DNA of 64,000 bases, from NCBI GenBank assembly GCA_947495555.1, contig CANLZI010000001.1:1030861-1094860 (forward strand), given 5' to 3'. Every line of letters begins with the position of its first letter. The first letter of the stretch is position 1. Of the stretch, positions 26,648 through 36,383 are shown piece after piece. The translations under genes and the position numbers were made by a program. This stretch comes from an uncultured Erythrobacter sp. (GTDB taxonomy: Bacteria; Pseudomonadota; Alphaproteobacteria; Sphingomonadales; Sphingomonadaceae). The notes under the pieces were generated by a model that saw nothing but the letters and a program-made list of their open reading frames with translations, was not told where the DNA came from and did no database searches.

Positions 26648-29600
26648 TTAGAACCTGTAAGTTGCCGACAGCGAGTAAGTGCGGCCGTCATATTCGTACA
26701 GGCGGAAGAGCTCCTCGACGCCGAGATATTCGAGGCGCGAGCTTTGCGTTATGTTGAACACTTCTGCACGGATCTCCAGCCCCTTCATCGGCTTGATGGC
26801 ACCAGAGAAATCCAGTTGGCCACGTGGGGCGATGATGGTGTTACCCCCGACAAAGGAGGAACCGCCTTGACGTTGAATCTTGGACTGGTGGTTATAGGCG
26901 AGTCGCGCCTCGAGGAAACCATCTTCATAATAGCCGATGATGTTGTACGTATCCTCAGCAACATTGAAGAGTTGGACGTCATTATCGCCGCCCGAGCGAA
27001 CCCGGGTGTAGTTGGCCGACATCCCGGTATTTCCAAGCAAACCTGGCAGGAAGTCAAAATTCTGCAGAATCTGCGCTTCAAAGCCAGTCACGTTGATCGT
27101 ATCTGGATTATTGACCGTGCGAGATACCCGGATGCGCTGTGGATCGCCATTGTCGTTGGTGAAGACACACTGCCCCGCGTATGACTGCTCAATCGGATTG
27201 GCTGAATTGATGTCGCCGAGCCGAATGTCGTTAAATGTCCGGTCGTCGACCGTCAGGTTTTCGCCTTCCGGACAGAAGTTGCGTTGGCGGGTAATGTCGC
27301 CGACCAGGGATTTGCGGAAAAACCCGATCGAAACCACGCTGCCTGGCCGGTTATACCAACTCAACCCCAAGTCAAAACCGGTCGAGCGACGAGGTTGGAC
27401 ATCAAGTGTCGCAATATTGACCGACGTCCGCGGAATTGGATTGCCATCTGAACCGAGAATTCGGTCTTCAGGGTCCAAATCGTCGATATCGCCCGAAGTA
27501 TCATTTTCGACGATAAGCGTCGGCGTCGGGGTAAACTCAGCGAGATCCAGCGCTTCAAATGTGCCATAAAAGGCCGCACGCGCCACCAAATTGGGAGTGA
27601 TTTCATAGATCAAATTTGCCGACGGCAGGAAACGCTCAAACGTGTTGCTCGCCCCACCAAAGACCAAAGCATCATTGTCGCTCGCATCCTTGAATTCTAG
27701 AGGCGGCCCCCCGTTTGCGGCGCGAATGGCACTCAAATTATCATAAAACTCTAGGAAGGTCGGGTTCGTCAGACCGTCAAGTTTCGTCCTGACATATCGG
27801 ACTCCGAAATTACCACGAAGCTGCGTATCCGAAACATTTCCTAGATCAAACTTGGCCATGCCGTACAGCTCAAGCGTCTCACGCGATGAATTGAAGTTGT
27901 TATCCAAAATTGTCGAACGCGAAATCTGCGGCCGAGCAAGATACGTGTTCCCGCCGGGAGCCTGAACCAACGGCAATGCAGCGAGAATTTCAGCGGCCGT
28001 GATCGTCGCTGCGCTAGCAGACGTCAGTTGAGGAAAATAGCCGCGAATATTGCCAGCTGATGGAGTGAATTGGAGATCTGGTCGCGGTTCTTGGCTTGCC
28101 GAGCCAAGGAGCGACTCCAAAGCTGGAATGTTGAGCGAGAGAAAATTATCGAGTTCGACGCCGGGAATATTTCCGCCCAAATAGTCGGCGCCCTCTGCAA
28201 CCCCGTCGTTCGGAACAAGAATGCTGGGATCAAAGGCTGCGGCATAATTCAAGCCGAGGCCTCCAAATTCTGAACGATATCGATGAGAACTCTCGTCACT
28301 ATAGTAGCCGCCAACTTGAAACTCGGTAAATATGCTGCCTTCAAACTTACGAGCCACATCGAAATCGAACGATTTCAGATCGCGGTCCACGCCCTCAGTG
28401 AAACCCAACGCCAAAATCGAGGTGGGTTGGTTGAAAGGGTTCTGGTTTGGCCCTGGAGGAACGAATCCAGCAAAGTCGTCACGGGCACCGATGCCCGAAC
28501 CAGCTTCAATACGAGTAGAACCACGCGTTTGATCGAGTTGGTACAGAAGCGGATTAACAATATTGTCAACAAAGATGCCATCAAGGCTTCCGAGGCCCTG
28601 ATCCAAAATTAGGATCGAATTGTTCCCACGATCATCGATGCCATCAAGGTTCGAGTCGATGTCACGAGTGGATGCACTCCCCCCACGGAAACGGACACGC
28701 AAGCTGTACTGGTTCAAGCTCGAACGACCACGGGCTTCGGAATATGTTCCGATCGCATTGACCCGCCAGTCGTCGTTCTCAAAGCTAAACTGCGGATAGA
28801 TGGCCCACGATTCGTCGAGTGAAGGAAAGCTGCGGTTTTCGATCGCGGTCTGCGAGTCACTGATTAGGACGCGCGGGACAATGAAAACATTCTCCTCAGT
28901 GCCGTTCTCATCGAAGTCGACCACACCTACGTCGATAGGTGCGGACAGCGGAGATACAAGCGAATTGAAGCCGTTGTGCCCCTCAAAGATCGAGATGTCT
29001 TGATTTGATTCACCCAAATCGCGGCGTGTAAATATACCATCAAGGCGCAATTCGATGTTGTCTGAGACCTCGTAGGCCATGCCGGCCGAAAACGAGAACC
29101 GCTCACCGCGGTTGTTCTGCACAAATTGACGCATGGCGCGCGGGTAAATTACCGCGTTATTGAGTCCATTGCCGCCAACATCTGGAATATCAAAAGCTGA
29201 ATTAGGGGTCCCTGATACTGCGCTTTGGTCGGCACCCACACCGCTAGCCCTAGTACCGTCGGCGAACCCCGCAACCTGGGCATTCGAAAACTGGCGGTAA
29301 TTATTGAGCCGCAGTGTATCACGGCGGAAACTCTGCTCAGAATAAGCAAAGTTGGCGTAGACACCAAGGCGATCACCGATCCGCTGGGCGCCGGAGACAA
29401 AGAATTTGGGGAGTTCATCGCCAGTCGTTTCTTCATGATCAACTTCAGCACGAAGCACAAAACCTTCACGACGGCTCAACGCACTGTTTATCCGCAAATC
29501 CACTTGCGCAGCCAAACCTCCGGATGGTGTATCCGGAGTGAAGGATTTAATAACGTTTGCACCGTTGAAGATAGCGCTTTCAAAGATTCCAAAGGGGTTA

Positions 29601-30064
29601 CCTGTGTTGTTACCCCGAGTGGTTGAAGCGATTGTCTGCCCCATCACGGTTGTCTTGGTGAAACGGCCAGGCAGACCGCGTACCGAAATCGTGGCATCGC
29701 GACGAGCACCCTCCCGATTGATCTGGACGCCCGGGATTCGCGCTAGGGCTTCACCAAGGTTCAAATCCGGTGTCGAACCAATATCATCAGACGAGATACC
29801 GTCTAGGATTACATCAGACTTGCGCCTGATACTCAGAGCATCTTCGAGGCTTTGACGGATACCAGAGACAATGATGACGTTGCCATCATCGGCGCCGATG
29901 ACGCCATCGGTAGCGGCCTCATTCTGAGCGATTGTCGCGCTCTGCTCATCCTCTGAACCGTCCTGCGCAACAGCAAGAACTGGTAAGCAAAGCGTGCTAA
30001 GCGCCACGCCGGTATAACATGCAGCCTTAACGATTGAGCCCTTGCGGGCGCCGCGATTTTTCAT
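26648..30064 (-). CDS. TonB-dependent receptor 1 (carbohydrate type)
   Basis: A 1138-residue outer-membrane receptor. After the signal peptide (ending V-A-Q) come a TonB-box-like segment NVIIVSGIRQSLEDAL, the plug domain (IGSTPDLNLGEALARIPGVQI, RDATISVRGLPGRF) and a 22-strand barrel ending in YSLSATYRF. The VSGIRQSL form is common in large sugar-type TBDTs of Sphingomonadales and Caulobacterales. It should import oligosaccharides too large for porins. The ATG at 30064 follows a perfect GGGAGGGA site. A GGTCAATATGG element lies 55-66 bp upstream. It heads the series of BNR_4, GH106, DUF5060, BNR_4 and GH43 genes. Confidence 0.92.
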   Translation of the reverse strand: MKNRGARKGSIVKAACYTGVALSTLCLPVLAVAQDGSEDEQSATIAQNEAATDGVIGADDGNVIIVSGIRQSLEDALSIRRKSDVILDGISSDDIGSTPDLNLGEALARIPGVQINREGARRDATISVRGLPGRFTKTTVMGQTIASTTRGNNTGNPFGIFESAIFNGANVIKSFTPDTPSGGLAAQVDLRINSALSRREGFVLRAEVDHEETTGDELPKFFVSGAQRIGDRLGVYANFAYSEQSFRRDTLRLNNYRQFSNAQVAGFADGTRASGVGADQSAVSGTPNSAFDIPDVGGNGLNNAVIYPRAMRQFVQNNRGERFSFSAGMAYEVSDNIELRLDGIFTRRDLGESNQDISIFEGHNGFNSLVSPLSAPIDVGVVDFDENGTEENVFIVPRVLISDSQTAIENRSFPSLDESWAIYPQFSFENDDWRVNAIGTYSEARGRSSLNQYSLRVRFRGGSASTRDIDSNLDGIDDRGNNSILILDQGLGSLDGIFVDNIVNPLLYQLDQTRGSTRIEAGSGIGARDDFAGFVPPGPNQNPFNQPTSILALGFTEGVDRDLKSFDFDVARKFEGSIFTEFQVGGYYSDESSHRYRSEFGGLGLNYAAAFDPSILVPNDGVAEGADYLGGNIPGVELDNFLSLNIPALESLLGSASQEPRPDLQFTPSAGNIRGYFPQLTSASAATITAAEILAALPLVQAPGGNTYLARPQISRSTILDNNFNSSRETLELYGMAKFDLGNVSDTQLRGNFGVRYVRTKLDGLTNPTFLEFYDNLSAIRAANGGPPLEFKDASDNDALVFGGASNTFERFLPSANLIYEITPNLVARAAFYGTFEALDLAEFTPTPTLIVENDTSGDIDDLDPEDRILGSDGNPIPRTSVNIATLDVQPRRSTGFDLGLSWYNRPGSVVSIGFFRKSLVGDITRQRNFCPEGENLTVDDRTFNDIRLGDINSANPIEQSYAGQCVFTNDNGDPQRIRVSRTVNNPDTINVTGFEAQILQNFDFLPGLLGNTGMSANYTRVRSGGDNDVQLFNVAEDTYNIIGYYEDGFLEARLAYNHQSKIQRQGGSSFVGGNTIIAPRGQLDFSGAIKPMKGLEIRAEVFNITQSSRLEYLGVEELFRLYEYDGRTYSLSATYRF

Positions 30065-30203
30065 GTTCCCTCCCAGAAACCTCATTTATTCGATCACAGA
30101 ATATCATTGGAACTGATCAGGTCAATATGGGTAATTGATGTTTTTTGATCTTTTTTGATTATTTTAGCACTTTTTCGACCAAAAAGTCGGCATGCAACCT
30201 ATT
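30065..30203 (-). promoter_or_regulatory. TBDT1 upstream region with GGTCAATA element and repeated TTTTTTGAT
   Basis: This 139 bp AT-rich region separates GH105 from TBDT1. On the plus strand it contains TGATCAGGTCAATATGG (30114-30130) and tandem TTTTTTGAT units (30141-30158). It probably carries the TBDT1 promoter and operator. Confidence 0.4.
30169..30187 (-). terminator. Possible weak terminator after GH105
   Basis: ACTTTTT (30169-30175) and AAAAAGT (30181-30187) form a 7 bp AT-rich stem with a 5 nt loop just after the GH105 stop. There is no U tract directly behind it, so it may only be a weak terminator for rhaD-rhaI-GH105. Confidence 0.3.
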
Positions 30204-31421
30204 CTAGTCTAGAATGGAAGCCGGATTCGCGAATCGATCATGTTTGATCAAATTTAGAATTTGACCTGCTGCAAGCAGAAGCGCTCCTACACCGTAAAGC
30301 TGACGATCATCTGGCTGGACGCCCTCGGGACGATCTCCAACCTGTTGGACATAACCTAGACGTCCCTCCCGATCGACGTTTGAGACAAGAGCAGGCCAGC
30401 CTGCTTTGACGGCATCCGAATAGCGCTCACCTTCGAGCAGGCCTTCGTTTAGGCCCCATGCAAGACCATAGACAAAAAACGCGGTTCCGCTGGTCTCTGG
30501 CGGTGTTTCGCTCGAAGCCAGCAATGAAGCCCGCCACATTCCGTTATCAGCTTGGATTTGGACCAACCGGTTTGACATTTTGCGGAACAACCCAACATAG
30601 TATTCACGCCGCGGATCGTCTTTCGACATCGCGCGCAAGATGTTGACGAGACCGCCATAAACCCATCCATTTCCCCGACTCCAGAACAGCTTCTCGCCAT
30701 CTGCTCCGCGACGATCAAAAAAGCGGCTATCGCGATAGTAGAGGCCAACTTCCGGGTCGAACAGTAGTTCGGTCGCGACTTGGAATTCGCTATGAGCATA
30801 ATCGGCATATGCCTGCTGGCCAAATGTAGCGCTCGCCTCCCACCAGGTCGCAGGTGCCATGAACAGAGCATCGGCCCAACACCAACGTTTGGCGCAACCA
30901 GGATCACCATGCTTGTCTGGATGCATCATCTGCGTCTTAGGTGGATCCGCCAGAATGGTGTCAAATGCCATAAGGGTTGGTTTCAAATCAGCCCCTGACA
31001 CGTCATTCCGAGCGAGAACGAAGTAGAACTGGCCTACCAGGTGGTCATCGGCATGATAGAGCCGGTCGCCTAGCTTCCATTCTTCGCGATTAGCAATTGC
31101 CCCTAGCGAATCGAAATAGTCCGATTGACCGGTGATTTCCGCATAGTCGGCCAGACCTAAGAAAAAGGTACCCTTTACCCAGCCACGTGGGTTGGGTGTT
31201 TCCCGGCTAACATAGCGGATGTAGCTATCGAGATTATCCAGATTAGCAAGCTGCCAGTCGGCTGCGCTGTTGGCGACAAGCTTGACCTGTGCATCGCTAA
31301 ATGCAGTTGGCGATTCTGCCTGAATTGCAGCTGTTGGGCGTTCCGGACTTGTTGTGGAACAACCGGTCAGCATGGCCGCAAGCGGAAGCAAACTAAGGGC
31401 AAGCGAACGCTGGTTTCTCAT
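30204..31421 (-). CDS. GH105 unsaturated uronyl hydrolase, lipoprotein (copy 2)
   Basis: A 405-residue GH105 enzyme with a lipobox (L-T-G-C) leader, so it is membrane-anchored. Family blocks: PRGWVKGTFFLGLADYAE, YHADDHLVGQFYFVLA, KRWCWADALFMAPATWWEA, FWSRGNGWVYGGL and ETSGTAFFVYGLAWGLNEG. It resembles the enzyme at 630-1838 throughout but differs enough to suggest a different oligosaccharide preference or location. The ATG at 31421 has a GGAGA site; the open frame continues upstream into rhaI. It is third in the rhaD-rhaI-GH105 series, 43 bp after rhaI, linking release of unsaturated uronate to rhamnose catabolism. Confidence 0.91.
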   Translation of the reverse strand: MRNQRSLALSLLPLAAMLTGCSTTSPERPTAAIQAESPTAFSDAQVKLVANSAADWQLANLDNLDSYIRYVSRETPNPRGWVKGTFFLGLADYAEITGQSDYFDSLGAIANREEWKLGDRLYHADDHLVGQFYFVLARNDVSGADLKPTLMAFDTILADPPKTQMMHPDKHGDPGCAKRWCWADALFMAPATWWEASATFGQQAYADYAHSEFQVATELLFDPEVGLYYRDSRFFDRRGADGEKLFWSRGNGWVYGGLVNILRAMSKDDPRREYYVGLFRKMSNRLVQIQADNGMWRASLLASSETPPETSGTAFFVYGLAWGLNEGLLEGERYSDAVKAGWPALVSNVDREGRLGYVQQVGDRPEGVQPDDRQLYGVGALLLAAGQILNLIKHDRFANPASILD

Positions 31422-31464
31422 CGAAATTCTCCGAAATTTAGGTGTTCTTGCAGGCGCGTACTGA

Positions 31465-32757
31465 TCACACGATCCCCGCACCAAGCCCGACCGCCTTGCG
31501 CTCTTGAGCCTTGCGATCGCGATATTTGCTGGCGCGATAAACGCCCAGCCAATCGATTGCCCCACCCAATTCGTCGCGCGCTGCCGCCAGAACTGGGGTT
31601 ACGTCGGTTTCATAGGCCGCACGTAAGGTGCGGAATGCCAGCATGACATCATTGTCGTTCTGCGCGGCATGAAGCGCTTCACGATCAACCAAGGCAGCCC
31701 GCGCATAGCATCCGGCGATCGTTTCGGCTGAGGACAGCATGCTCTCAATTGGGTCAGTCACATTGTGTGATTGGTCGATCATATAGGATGGATCAAAACC
31801 TTCACGCGGAGAGCGTTCGGCCTCAATTAATTCATTGAAAACCAGAAACAGCTGGTGAGGATTGATGCTGCCGCTATCCAAATCATCATCGCCATATTTG
31901 CTGTCGTTAAAGTGGAAGCCGCCCAGCTTACCAGCATGATGCAGGCGCGCGACAATCTGTTCGATATTCACATTGGGCGCATGATGCCCCAAATCGACCA
32001 GGCACTTGCATCGATCTCCAAGCTGTTGCGCCGCCATCAGCGAGCTACCCCAATCGGAAATGACGCTGGAATAAAAGGCAGGCTCGAACATCTTATGCTC
32101 GAGCATCATTAGCCAGTCATCAGGCAACGCAGCATATACTTCCGACGCAGCCTCAATGTAACGGTCAAAGCTCCGGCCAAGGTCCTGTTGACCGGGGAAA
32201 TTGGTTCCATCACCAACCCAAACCGTCAAGCGTTCTGAGCCGATTTTCTGGCCAATCTCGATACATTCAATATTGTGGTCAATAGCCTGCTGGCGGGTTT
32301 CCGGAATTGTGGAAGAGAGCGATCCAGTCGCATAAGTTTGCGCCTGCCCGGGCTGATCCTGAAAGGTATTGGAATTTACTGCGTCAAAGACAAGGTTGTA
32401 GGCGGCAGCTTCGTCTTTAAGCGCAGTGTAGTCGTCGACGCAGTCCCAAGGGAAATGCGGGCTGACCGCAGGAGTCGCTTGACCCAGCTGATGGATCACA
32501 GCGCAGTCTTCCAGCTTTTCGTGAATGTTGGTCGGTTCACCAGCAATCGGGAACTTCGCGAAGCGGGTTCCACCCCGCCCCGCTCCCCAGCTAGGTACGG
32601 CCACGCCGAATGCCTTGACCTGGCCTTTCAACGCATCGATCGCGATCCCCCGCCGTTCGAGCTTGCGCCCAAGCGCCGCATAATCTTCCGCCAATGCATC
32701 GCGCGAATTCGAGTTGTACTCTGCGATCAAATCCTTCGAGATCGGCAATTTTGTCAT
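31465..32757 (-). CDS. rhaI: L-rhamnose isomerase, RhaI type
   Basis: A 430-residue TIM-barrel isomerase converting L-rhamnose to L-rhamnulose. Length and sequence fit the RhaI form of rhizobia and pseudomonads rather than enteric RhaA. Metal and active-site blocks are visible: LMMLEHKMFEP (Glu), CLVDLGHHAPN (Asp, His), LGGFHFNDSKYGDDDLDSG (His, Asp) and VWVGDGTNFPGQ. It lies 21 bp downstream of rhaD and 43 bp upstream of the GH105 gene. Confidence 0.95.
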   Translation of the reverse strand: MTKLPISKDLIAEYNSNSRDALAEDYAALGRKLERRGIAIDALKGQVKAFGVAVPSWGAGRGGTRFAKFPIAGEPTNIHEKLEDCAVIHQLGQATPAVSPHFPWDCVDDYTALKDEAAAYNLVFDAVNSNTFQDQPGQAQTYATGSLSSTIPETRQQAIDHNIECIEIGQKIGSERLTVWVGDGTNFPGQQDLGRSFDRYIEAASEVYAALPDDWLMMLEHKMFEPAFYSSVISDWGSSLMAAQQLGDRCKCLVDLGHHAPNVNIEQIVARLHHAGKLGGFHFNDSKYGDDDLDSGSINPHQLFLVFNELIEAERSPREGFDPSYMIDQSHNVTDPIESMLSSAETIAGCYARAALVDREALHAAQNDNDVMLAFRTLRAAYETDVTPVLAAARDELGGAIDWLGVYRASKYRDRKAQERKAVGLGAGIV

Positions 32758-32778
32758 AAGTCCCCTCCGACTTCGAAG

Positions 32779-34890
32779 CTAGCGCGTAAATGCCTGGGCG
32801 TTGCCCGCATCAACATTGATCATGTTGCCGGTGGACTTTGCCGACGCATCGCTAGCCAGCCAATATGCGGCCTCTGCGATATCCTGAGGCAAGACGGACC
32901 GCTTAAGCATCGAGCGCTGGCGGTAGTGCTCTTCGAGCTCGTCACCTGAATCAATACCATGGGCACCAGCCCGTTCTTGCCGCCAGTCACCATCCCAAAT
33001 CCGACTACCTTTGATGACTGCATCTGGATTTACAATATTCACACGAATGCCATTGTCGGCTCCTTCAAGTGCGAGGCACCGCGCTAGATGATTGGCCGCA
33101 GCCTTTGCACTTGCATAAGCGCTGGCATTCTTCGCTGCAGCAACTGCATTCTTAGACCCGACAAACACAATGCTCGAACCGCCTTGCTCGGACATGCTTT
33201 CAAGCATCGGCCAGGCATGCTTAGCAGTTAGAAAATAACCCTGTGCCAGAACATCGAAATTCTTATTCCACAAAGCTAGCGATGTTTCACGTATTGGTGC
33301 CGATGATGCGATCCCCGCATTGGCAACAAGCACATCCAGCCCGCCAAACTCCAAAGCGCAGGCAGACAGAGCGGCAACAACCTGAGCCTCATCGGTCACA
33401 TCACACGTCACGCTCCGCACGACATCCCTGCCAAAAGCGTTCTTCAAGCTGTCGCACATGGCCTCGACCGCGGCCCCATCAAGATCGGCAAGCATGACGC
33501 AGGCACCTTCGCGCAGAAAACGTTCAGCCGCTGCTGCACCTATGCCGCCAGCACCGCCCGTCACAAGTGCGACCTTACCGACCATTTCTTTGGGGGCTGG
33601 CATGCGCTGCAACTTCGCTTCTTCAAGCAACCAATATTCGATATCAAACGCTTCCTGTTCGTCGAGCGCAATGTAGTCGCCGATCGCCTCTGCGCCGCGC
33701 ATCACGTTGATCGCATTCAGGTAGAATTCCCCCGCAATGCGAGCCGTCGACTTATCTTTGGCAAAGGTAATGCGGCCAACACCTGGAACCAGCACCACAA
33801 CCGGATTGGCATCGCGAATGGAAGGAGAATTGTCGCGTTTACAACGCTCGTAATAGGCGGCGTACATCGTGCGATAGTCGCTGATCGACTGCTCCAGATA
33901 GGTATCATCATCCAGTTTAGCCGGATCAAGCGCCAGTGGAGCGATCTTGGTGCGCAGAAAGTGATCTGGGCAAGACGTGCCCAAATCTGCAAGCCGTGCA
34001 AAATCTTCGCTACCGACAAATTCAAGCGTTGCCTCGTCGTCTGAAAAATGCCCAACCTTGCGGCGATCACCGACCATAAGGGCACGCAAACGCGGCATCA
34101 AACTGGCGGCGGTACCCCCCCGATCTTCAGCCGGGGCTACTTTTGCACCGCCGAAGGCTGGTCCGTTAGCAAGTTTGGAATTGAGATATTCAGCAGCCTC
34201 AGCAATTAAGCGCACCGTTTGGTCGTAACACTCCTTAGCAGTATCAGCCCAACAGATAATACCATGGCCAGCGAGCATGGCGCCTTTTGCACTTGGGTTG
34301 GCTTTGGCAAAGTCGCGGATCTGCACACCCAACGTAAATCCCGGACGCTTCCACGGAAGCCAACCGATTTCATCGCCCCACAATTCCTTCGTTGCCTTCT
34401 CGCCCCCGCTTGATGCTGCCAGCGCGATAATCGCATCGGGGTGTACATGGTCTATATGCTGATAGGGTAACAGAGAATGCAGAGGCGTATCGATACTTGC
34501 AGCACGATTATTCAAATTGAAGGTGCAATGTGGAAGAAACCCGACCATTTTGTCATCGTCGTCCTCGCCTTCGTAATGCGACTCGAGAGCAAGCAATTTT
34601 TCCTGATAAAGTGTAGCAAACCCATCCATGCCCATAGAGCCGATATCACCACCTGAGCCTTTGACCCAGAGCACTTCGACATGTTCGCCGGTCAAGGGGT
34701 CGCTCTCCATCACCTTCGCTGAGGTGTTGCCGCCGCCGAAATTGGTTACTGTCAAATCCGCGCCAAGTAAGTTTGAGCGATAGAGGAGAAGGTCAGCCTC
34801 GGATTTGTTGGAGGCGACTTGCTCATCCCACCGATTGACAGGGATGGCGAACGGAATGGCAGCTTCGGCCAGAGACGCGTGGATGTTCAT
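32779..34890 (-). CDS. rhaD: Bifunctional rhamnulose-1-phosphate aldolase / L-lactaldehyde dehydrogenase (SDR)
   Basis: A 703-residue two-domain protein. The N half is a class II aldolase with zinc-binding YQHIDHVHPDA near residue 147 and AGHGIICWAD; it splits L-rhamnulose-1-phosphate into DHAP and L-lactaldehyde. The C half is a short-chain dehydrogenase with VTGGAGGIGAAAAERF near 443 and YASAKAAAN (Tyr/Lys) near 594, expected to oxidise lactaldehyde to L-lactate. This fused form is the known RhaD aldolase/dehydrogenase of alphaproteobacteria. I start at the ATG at 34890 (MNIHASLAEA); a longer version from 34926 is possible. It is divergent from rhaB. Confidence 0.94.
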   Translation of the reverse strand: MNIHASLAEAAIPFAIPVNRWDEQVASNKSEADLLLYRSNLLGADLTVTNFGGGNTSAKVMESDPLTGEHVEVLWVKGSGGDIGSMGMDGFATLYQEKLLALESHYEGEDDDDKMVGFLPHCTFNLNNRAASIDTPLHSLLPYQHIDHVHPDAIIALAASSGGEKATKELWGDEIGWLPWKRPGFTLGVQIRDFAKANPSAKGAMLAGHGIICWADTAKECYDQTVRLIAEAAEYLNSKLANGPAFGGAKVAPAEDRGGTAASLMPRLRALMVGDRRKVGHFSDDEATLEFVGSEDFARLADLGTSCPDHFLRTKIAPLALDPAKLDDDTYLEQSISDYRTMYAAYYERCKRDNSPSIRDANPVVVLVPGVGRITFAKDKSTARIAGEFYLNAINVMRGAEAIGDYIALDEQEAFDIEYWLLEEAKLQRMPAPKEMVGKVALVTGGAGGIGAAAAERFLREGACVMLADLDGAAVEAMCDSLKNAFGRDVVRSVTCDVTDEAQVVAALSACALEFGGLDVLVANAGIASSAPIRETSLALWNKNFDVLAQGYFLTAKHAWPMLESMSEQGGSSIVFVGSKNAVAAAKNASAYASAKAAANHLARCLALEGADNGIRVNIVNPDAVIKGSRIWDGDWRQERAGAHGIDSGDELEEHYRQRSMLKRSVLPQDIAEAAYWLASDASAKSTGNMINVDAGNAQAFTR

Positions 34891-34982
34891 GAGAGACTCG
34901 GTATCATTAGGTCTTTTCAATATCAATCAATTTCGCTAATCGTCAATCAATAAAGTTCATTTTGAGCCGTGGAGAGTGGGTT

Positions 34983-36383
34983 TTGAACGACGGTTTCGCA
35001 ATTGTTGTCGATATCGGCAAAACGCTTGCAAAGGTAAGTCTCTGGTCTCGCAATGGTGAAATGCTGGCCCGCGAGACTCGTCCCAACGATACCATCATAA
35101 TTGATGGCATACGTCGCCTAGATGCAGGCGGCATCGCAGAATGGCTGACTTCGGCTCTGGCAAGCTTTGGAGGCCACCCTGTAGAATATATCGTTCCAGT
35201 GGCCCATGGAGCTGGCGTTACGCAAATCTGTGATGACGAGTTGGCCATCGCGCCAATTGACTACGAACAGGAACTTCCCGCAGAGCTACGTGCGCAATAT
35301 GACGCTATCAGAACGCCCTTTGCAGAAACGGGTTCTCCAAATCTGCCTGCCGGGCTTAATTTCGGAGCCCAATTGTTCTGGTTGGAGAAGACTCATCCGG
35401 GCCTGATTTCGCAATCCACTTTGGTGCCGTGGGCACAATTTTGGGCCTGGTTCCTTACGGGCGAGGCCTGCACCGAAGCGACAAGCATGGGCTGTCACTC
35501 TGACCTATGGGCACCTGCCGAAGGCAAATTTTCCCGCCTTGCAGTCCAACGTGATTGGGCTGACCGCTTTGCACCCTTGGCTGCCGCGGGAGATATCATC
35601 GGAACCTTAAAGCTCAATCTGGCAGAGAAGACTGGTCTGCCTGCTAGCGCGAAGGTCCTGGCGGGACTCCACGATTCAAACGCAGCCCTTAACGCGGCTC
35701 GCGGATTTCATGAGATCGAGAATCGCGAAGCGACGATCCTCTCAACCGGAACATGGTTTATAGCCATGCGGCTTGCAACAGGCGAGATCGACCTGAGCAA
35801 GCTGCCCGAGGCGAGGGATTGCTTGGTCAATGTCGACGTTTTTGGCAATCCCGTTCCATCTGCACGCTTCATGGGCGGGCGCGAAATCGAGACTTTGATC
35901 CAGATCGACACACAGCAGGTAGACATCAAGCCCGACCAGCCACGCCTGCTCGATGCAGTACCTAGCGTAATTGCACAAGCTGCGATGGTCTTGCCCACAC
36001 TCGCTCCTGGCAACGGCCCCTACCCGCAAGCACAAGGTGGATGGGTCAATCGCCCCGAGGATTGGTTCGAAAGGCGCGCAGGTGCGTGCCTATACGCGGC
36101 GCTTGTTGCTGACACTGCACTCGATCTCATTGGCTCTCAGGGCTGCGTTCTAGTCGAAGGGCGCTTTGCCGAAGCTGAAGTGTTTGTGAGAGCTCTCGCC
36201 ACCCTCAGGTCCGACACAAAGGTCTATGTTGCCAACGCCCACAATGACGTGAGCTTTGGCGCGCTGCGATTAATTGACCCAAGCATACGTCCAAAAGGTG
36301 GCCTGTCACGGGTTCAACCCTTGGCGGTCGATCTTTTTGGTTATCGCGAAGCCTGGCATCGGGCGCAGATGGCCAGCGCATGA
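34983..36383 (+). CDS. rhaB: L-rhamnulose kinase, FGGY family
   Basis: A 466-residue FGGY sugar kinase phosphorylating L-rhamnulose at C1. Visible are the phosphate-1 motif [14 protein letters not shown] at the N-terminus, [15 protein letters not shown] and [11 protein letters not shown] in the middle and [17 protein letters not shown] near the end. It starts with TTG at 34983 after GGAGAG (6 nt spacing); TTG at 34962 is an in-frame alternative. It overlaps lldD by four bases and is divergent from rhaD across about 90 bp containing repeated TTGATTGA and TCAATA units. Confidence 0.9.
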   Translation: MNDGFAIVVDIGKTLAKVSLWSRNGEMLARETRPNDTIIIDGIRRLDAGGIAEWLTSALASFGGHPVEYIVPVAHGAGVTQICDDELAIAPIDYEQELPAELRAQYDAIRTPFAETGSPNLPAGLNFGAQLFWLEKTHPGLISQSTLVPWAQFWAWFLTGEACTEATSMGCHSDLWAPAEGKFSRLAVQRDWADRFAPLAAAGDIIGTLKLNLAEKTGLPASAKVLAGLHDSNAALNAARGFHEIENREATILSTGTWFIAMRLATGEIDLSKLPEARDCLVNVDVFGNPVPSARFMGGREIETLIQIDTQQVDIKPDQPRLLDAVPSVIAQAAMVLPTLAPGNGPYPQAQGGWVNRPEDWFERRAGACLYAALVADTALDLIGSQGCVLVEGRFAEAEVFVRALATLRSDTKVYVANAHNDVSFGALRLIDPSIRPKGGLSRVQPLAVDLFGYREAWHRAQMASA